Assembly (NCBI GenBank): GCA_051000715.1
Contig: JBPCOB010000277.1
Location: 1-6,561, forward strand
From: JBPCOB01 sp051000715
GTDB lineage: Bacteria; Actinomycetota; Actinomycetes; JALYNC01
DNA length: 6,561 nt
Direction: 5' to 3'
A model generated the notes under the pieces. It worked only from the letters and a program-made list of their open reading frames with translations. It was not told the origin of the DNA and did not search any database. The position numbers were made by a program, and so were the translations under genes. Below, one piece after another: positions 5,619 through 6,561 of the stretch (its first letter is position 1; each line of letters begins with the position of its first letter).

Positions 5619-6561
5619 GTGGCGTTCATCGCCACGTACGCCGATCGGGTGAGCGCCGATGGGGTGCGCTGGGGGGTCGAGCCGATCTGTCGCGTGCTGT
5701 CCGAGCACGGGATTGTGATCGCTCCCAGCACCTACTACGACGCAGTCAAGACCGCGCGGCGCGTGAGCGAGGCGGACGTGCGGGAGGAGCGGCTGATGCT
5801 CGCGATCGCCCGGGTGCACCACCAGAACTACGGCGTCTACGGCGCCCGCAAGGTCTGGCTGCAGCTGAACCGGGAAGGCATCGCGGTCGCCCGGTGCACG
5901 GTGGAGCGGCTGATGAAGGTGCTGCGGCTGGAAGGCGTGCGCCGCGGCCGCACCGTGCGCACGACCCGGCCGGACCCGGCGGCGGCGCGGCCGGCGGACC
6001 TGTGCAACCGCCAGTTCAACCCGCCGCGGCCGGACGCGTTGTGGGTCGCGGACTTCACCTACGTCGCGACCTGGGCCGGGTTCGCCTACGTCGCGTTCGT
6101 TCTCGACGCGTTCTCCCGTCGGATCCTCGGCTGGAAAGCAGCGACGAGCATGCGTACGGACCTTGTTCTCGACGCGCTGGAGATGGCGACCGGGACCCGC
6201 ACCCCGGCCGGCGTCGCCGATTTGACGGGCCTCTTCGCGCACGCCGACGCCGGCAGTCAGTACACCTCTATTCGGTACACCGAGCGGCTCGCCGAGGCGG
6301 GCGCGGCACCGTCGGTGGGGTCGGTCGGTGACGCCTACGACAACGCGCTGGCCGAGACCGAGATCGGCTTGTTCAAGACCGAGCTGATCCGGCGCCGCGG
6401 GCCGTGGCGCAACCTCGACGACGTCGAGCTCGAGACCCTCGAGTGGGTGGACTGGTTCAACCAGCGCCGGCTCCACGCGGCCTGCGCAGATCTGACCCCG
6501 GCCGAGTTTGAGGGGCTCCACTACCGTCAGCCCCCAGCCTCACCGAGGCGCTGGTCCCAAC
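5619..6561 (+). CDS. IS3-family transposase OrfB, DDE integrase, 3' end outside window
   Basis: OrfB cuts and joins the IS ends. The 314 visible codons are all open. After WGVEPICRVLSEHG (18-31) comes the HTH_21 region with NYGVYGARKVWLQLNREGI (70-88). The integrase core follows, with catalytic D145 (LWVADFTYV), D210 (FAHADAGSQYTS) and E246 (DNALAETEIG). D210 and E246 are separated by 35 residues, the exact DD(35)E spacing of IS3 enzymes. The second block reads HADAGSQY where HSDAGSQY is more usual; the Asp is kept. DWFNQRRLH and LTPAEFEGLHYRQ mark the C-terminal end, so only a few codons should be missing. The frame is -1 relative to orfA and is open through the orfA end, allowing a fused product by -1 frameshifting, for example near GGTTTCTTC at 5578-5586. 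Starting at GTG 5619 by coupling is the alternative, as no separate ribosome binding site is seen. Confidence 0.9.
   Translation, partial: MAFIATYADRVSADGVRWGVEPICRVLSEHGIVIAPSTYYDAVKTARRVSEADVREERLMLAIARVHHQNYGVYGARKVWLQLNREGIAVARCTVERLMKVLRLEGVRRGRTVRTTRPDPAAARPADLCNRQFNPPRPDALWVADFTYVATWAGFAYVAFVLDAFSRRILGWKAATSMRTDLVLDALEMATGTRTPAGVADLTGLFAHADAGSQYTSIRYTERLAEAGAAPSVGSVGDAYDNALAETEIGLFKTELIRRRGPWRNLDDVELETLEWVDWFNQRRLHAACADLTPAEFEGLHYRQPPASPRRWSQ

Larger units (their letters stand above)
5243..6561 (+). mobile_element. IS3-family insertion sequence, left end and most of the element
   Basis: The element contains the classic IS3 two-gene layout: orfA (HTH plus leucine zipper) and orfB (DDE integrase) in the -1 phase. 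The left end is placed at TGAATCGTCCCGGCG (from 5243), 50 nt before orfA. This fits the TGA(A)xCG(T/C)CCCGG ends common in actinobacterial IS3 elements. The matching right end, the reverse complement of that sequence, is not in the window; orfB is still open at the last base, so at most a short piece is missing. The 3 bp before the left end are AAG and could be the target duplication, which needs the right flank to confirm. Both reading frames are intact, so the element may be active. Confidence 0.8.

Noticed and set aside
5307..6521. 404-codon minus-strand ORF opposite orfA and orfB
   Set aside because: It is the antisense shadow of the GC-rich transposase genes, with Arg/Pro/Ala-rich low-complexity content and no domain.

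Overview
The window comes from a high-GC Gram-positive bacterium, almost certainly an actinomycete. The reasons are strong G/C preference at third codon positions, GTG and TTG starts, an actinobacterial-type IS3 transposase pair, a short excisionase-type HTH protein of a common actinobacterial kind, and a RecG fragment with actinobacterial wording. I cannot name a genus from the sequence alone.

Layout, left to right. (1) Positions 1 to about 1641, minus strand: the middle of a large, probably secreted, modular protein. In N-to-C order it has RCC1 beta-propeller repeats encoded by 153-nt tandem units, one fibronectin type III domain, a cysteine-paired InlB/Listeria-type repeat domain, and two copies of a beta-sandwich sugar-binding-like domain. 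The C-terminus lies outside the window. The N-terminus is missing because the gene is cut within an RCC1 repeat. (2) 1661-1891, plus strand: a 76-residue excisionase/MerR-like HTH protein that starts about 20 nt beyond that cut. (3) 1892-2070: an intergenic stretch with two inverted repeats. (4) 2071-3006, plus strand: a complete exported TolB-type (PD40) beta-propeller protein with less GC-extreme codon use than its neighbours. (5) 3007-3639: a patch of gene debris, with an unidentified ORF remnant (possibly M28 peptidase) joined to a frameshifted piece of the recG helicase gene. (6) 3640-4869, plus strand: an intact polytopic membrane protein resembling the GT87/DUF2029 glycosyltransferases. 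(7) 4885-5052: the C-terminal HTH of a LuxR-type regulator without its N-terminal part. (8) 5243 to the right edge: an IS3-family insertion sequence with orfA, a -1-phased orfB with an intact DDE triad, and a hairpin that covers the orfA ribosome binding site.

The genes do not form an evident pathway. The picture is an accessory, recombination-scarred region: three or four unrelated gene fragments lie between apparently intact single genes, with an insertion sequence at the edge. I looked for a coherent new system and do not see one. The most informative local signals are the recG remnant, whose frameshift is explained by a 14-nt deletion between two GTCGAC copies, the GNRA-capped hairpin over the transposase start, and the sharp RCC1/HTH junction.
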